Source: an uncultured Eubacteriales bacterium (GTDB lineage: Bacteria > Bacillota > Clostridia > Lachnospirales > Bianqueaceae). From it: 5,010 nucleotides of DNA. Of this stretch, positions 4,756 through 5,010 are shown piece by piece. The translations under genes were made by a program, and so were the position numbers. Numbering within the stretch: position 1 is the first letter of the stretch; every line of letters starts with the position of its first letter. The stretch covers positions 1 to 5,010 of the forward strand of contig ONYR01000194.1 in assembly GCA_900322165.1 (NCBI GenBank), given 5' to 3'. The notes under the pieces are model-generated. The model had not been told where the DNA came from, did not search any database, and was given only the letters and a program-made list of their open reading frames with translations.

Positions 4756-5001
4756 ATGGCAAAGAGTCAAGAGTCCGGCTACTGGGTCTGCCTTTCGGAT
4801 CAGCACAAAGCGGTACTTGAAATCATCAAAGACGAAGATTTCGAAAAGTACGAAGAGTCCGAGGGCGGCTATGTGAAGCTGAAGTATACTCAAACCAAGG
4901 ATGAAGCCGTTGAGCTGATCCAGACGATGCTCGCGAACGTATGGGAGGAAGATCCTTCCATGACCGACATCAAAAAAGTACTGAAAAGGCTGTATGCCTG
5001 A
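4756..5001 (+). CDS. Small hypothetical protein (81 aa)
   Basis: I do not recognise this protein. It is 81 aa, soluble and charged, with no signal peptide, membrane segment or cysteine pair; its one cysteine is C12. The N-terminal part SGYWVCLSDQHKAVLEII (7-24) looks like a beta strand followed by a helix. YVKLKYTQ (39-46) could be another strand, and 48-63 and 69-80 look helical, so a small alpha/beta fold is plausible. ATG 4756 lies 14 bases after the stop of the 221-aa gene, with no promoter or terminator between, so the two are probably co-transcribed. The ribosome binding site is weak (GGTAGA, 4745-4750), which may make it dependent on upstream translation. Codon use matches its neighbours, so a real gene is likely; no function is proposed. 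Confidence 0.75.
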   Translation: MAKSQESGYWVCLSDQHKAVLEIIKDEDFEKYEESEGGYVKLKYTQTKDEAVELIQTMLANVWEEDPSMTDIKKVLKRLYA

Positions 5002-5010
5002 AACGAAACC
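4994..5010 (+). CDS. Possible start of a further gene running off the window
   Basis: ATG 4994 opens a frame reading MPETK to the window edge and overlaps the 81-aa gene by 8 bases (ATGCCTGA). AAAAGG (4984-4989) lies 4 bases upstream as a possible ribosome binding site. Only five codons are visible, so this is a hint only. Confidence 0.25.

Noticed and set aside
4022..4762. Antisense open frame (246 codons, Leu/Arg/Phe-rich) opposite the 221-aa protein
   Set aside because: Its repeated Leu-Arg-Arg-Ser-Leu composition is simply the reverse complement of the Pro/Glu/Ala repeats. The + strand has the promoter and ribosome binding site.

Overview
The window looks like chromosomal DNA of a Bacillota (Firmicutes) bacterium, most likely of the Clostridia. 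This rests on strong AGGAGG-type ribosome binding sites, sigma-A-type promoters, an ECF vitamin-transporter S component, a stand-alone AlaX editing protein with a DHHA1 tail, and the MEP isoprenoid route (IspD). All recognisable genes are on the + strand. Coding DNA is moderately GC-rich, while the leader of the cold-shock gene (about 3395-3600) is distinctly AT-rich. I see no phage, transposon, CRISPR, tRNA or rRNA sequence.

Layout. 2-211 is the 3' end of a SpoU/TrmH-family RNA methyltransferase. A possible weak terminator and then a very good promoter (TTGACG-18-TATAAT, 258-287) lead into a tightly packed four-gene operon: an ECF transporter S component (325-861), a small P-loop uridine-kinase-like kinase (858-1469, ATGA overlap), ispD (1488-2189) and an AlaX-type alanyl-tRNA editing protein (GTG start 2170-3402, 20-bp overlap with ispD). 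The first two genes plausibly form a vitamin or nucleoside uptake-and-phosphorylation pair. IspD makes CDP-ME for isoprenoids, and AlaX clears mischarged tRNA(Ala). The four share transcription, not an obvious pathway.

3403-3613 is an AT-rich leader with two possible promoters and a long hairpin (3504-3572). The 3' arm of that hairpin can instead pair with a downstream segment. It precedes a 71-aa cold-shock protein (3614-3829), followed by a folded 3' region and a textbook intrinsic terminator (3928-3956).

3957-4075 holds a strong extended -10 promoter embedded in a cluster of ATGCC/GGCAT inverted motifs. It drives an unusual cytoplasmic protein (4076-4741) with a helical N-terminal domain and two Pro/Glu/Ala/Gln-rich repeat blocks flanking an amphipathic helix. 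An 81-aa protein of unknown function (4756-5001) follows in the same transcription unit, and another gene may start at 4994.

Most of the window is ordinary housekeeping content. The least explained parts are the cold-shock leader RNA, the operator-like motif cluster, the repeat-rich 221-aa protein with its 81-aa partner, and the substrate of the ECF/kinase pair.
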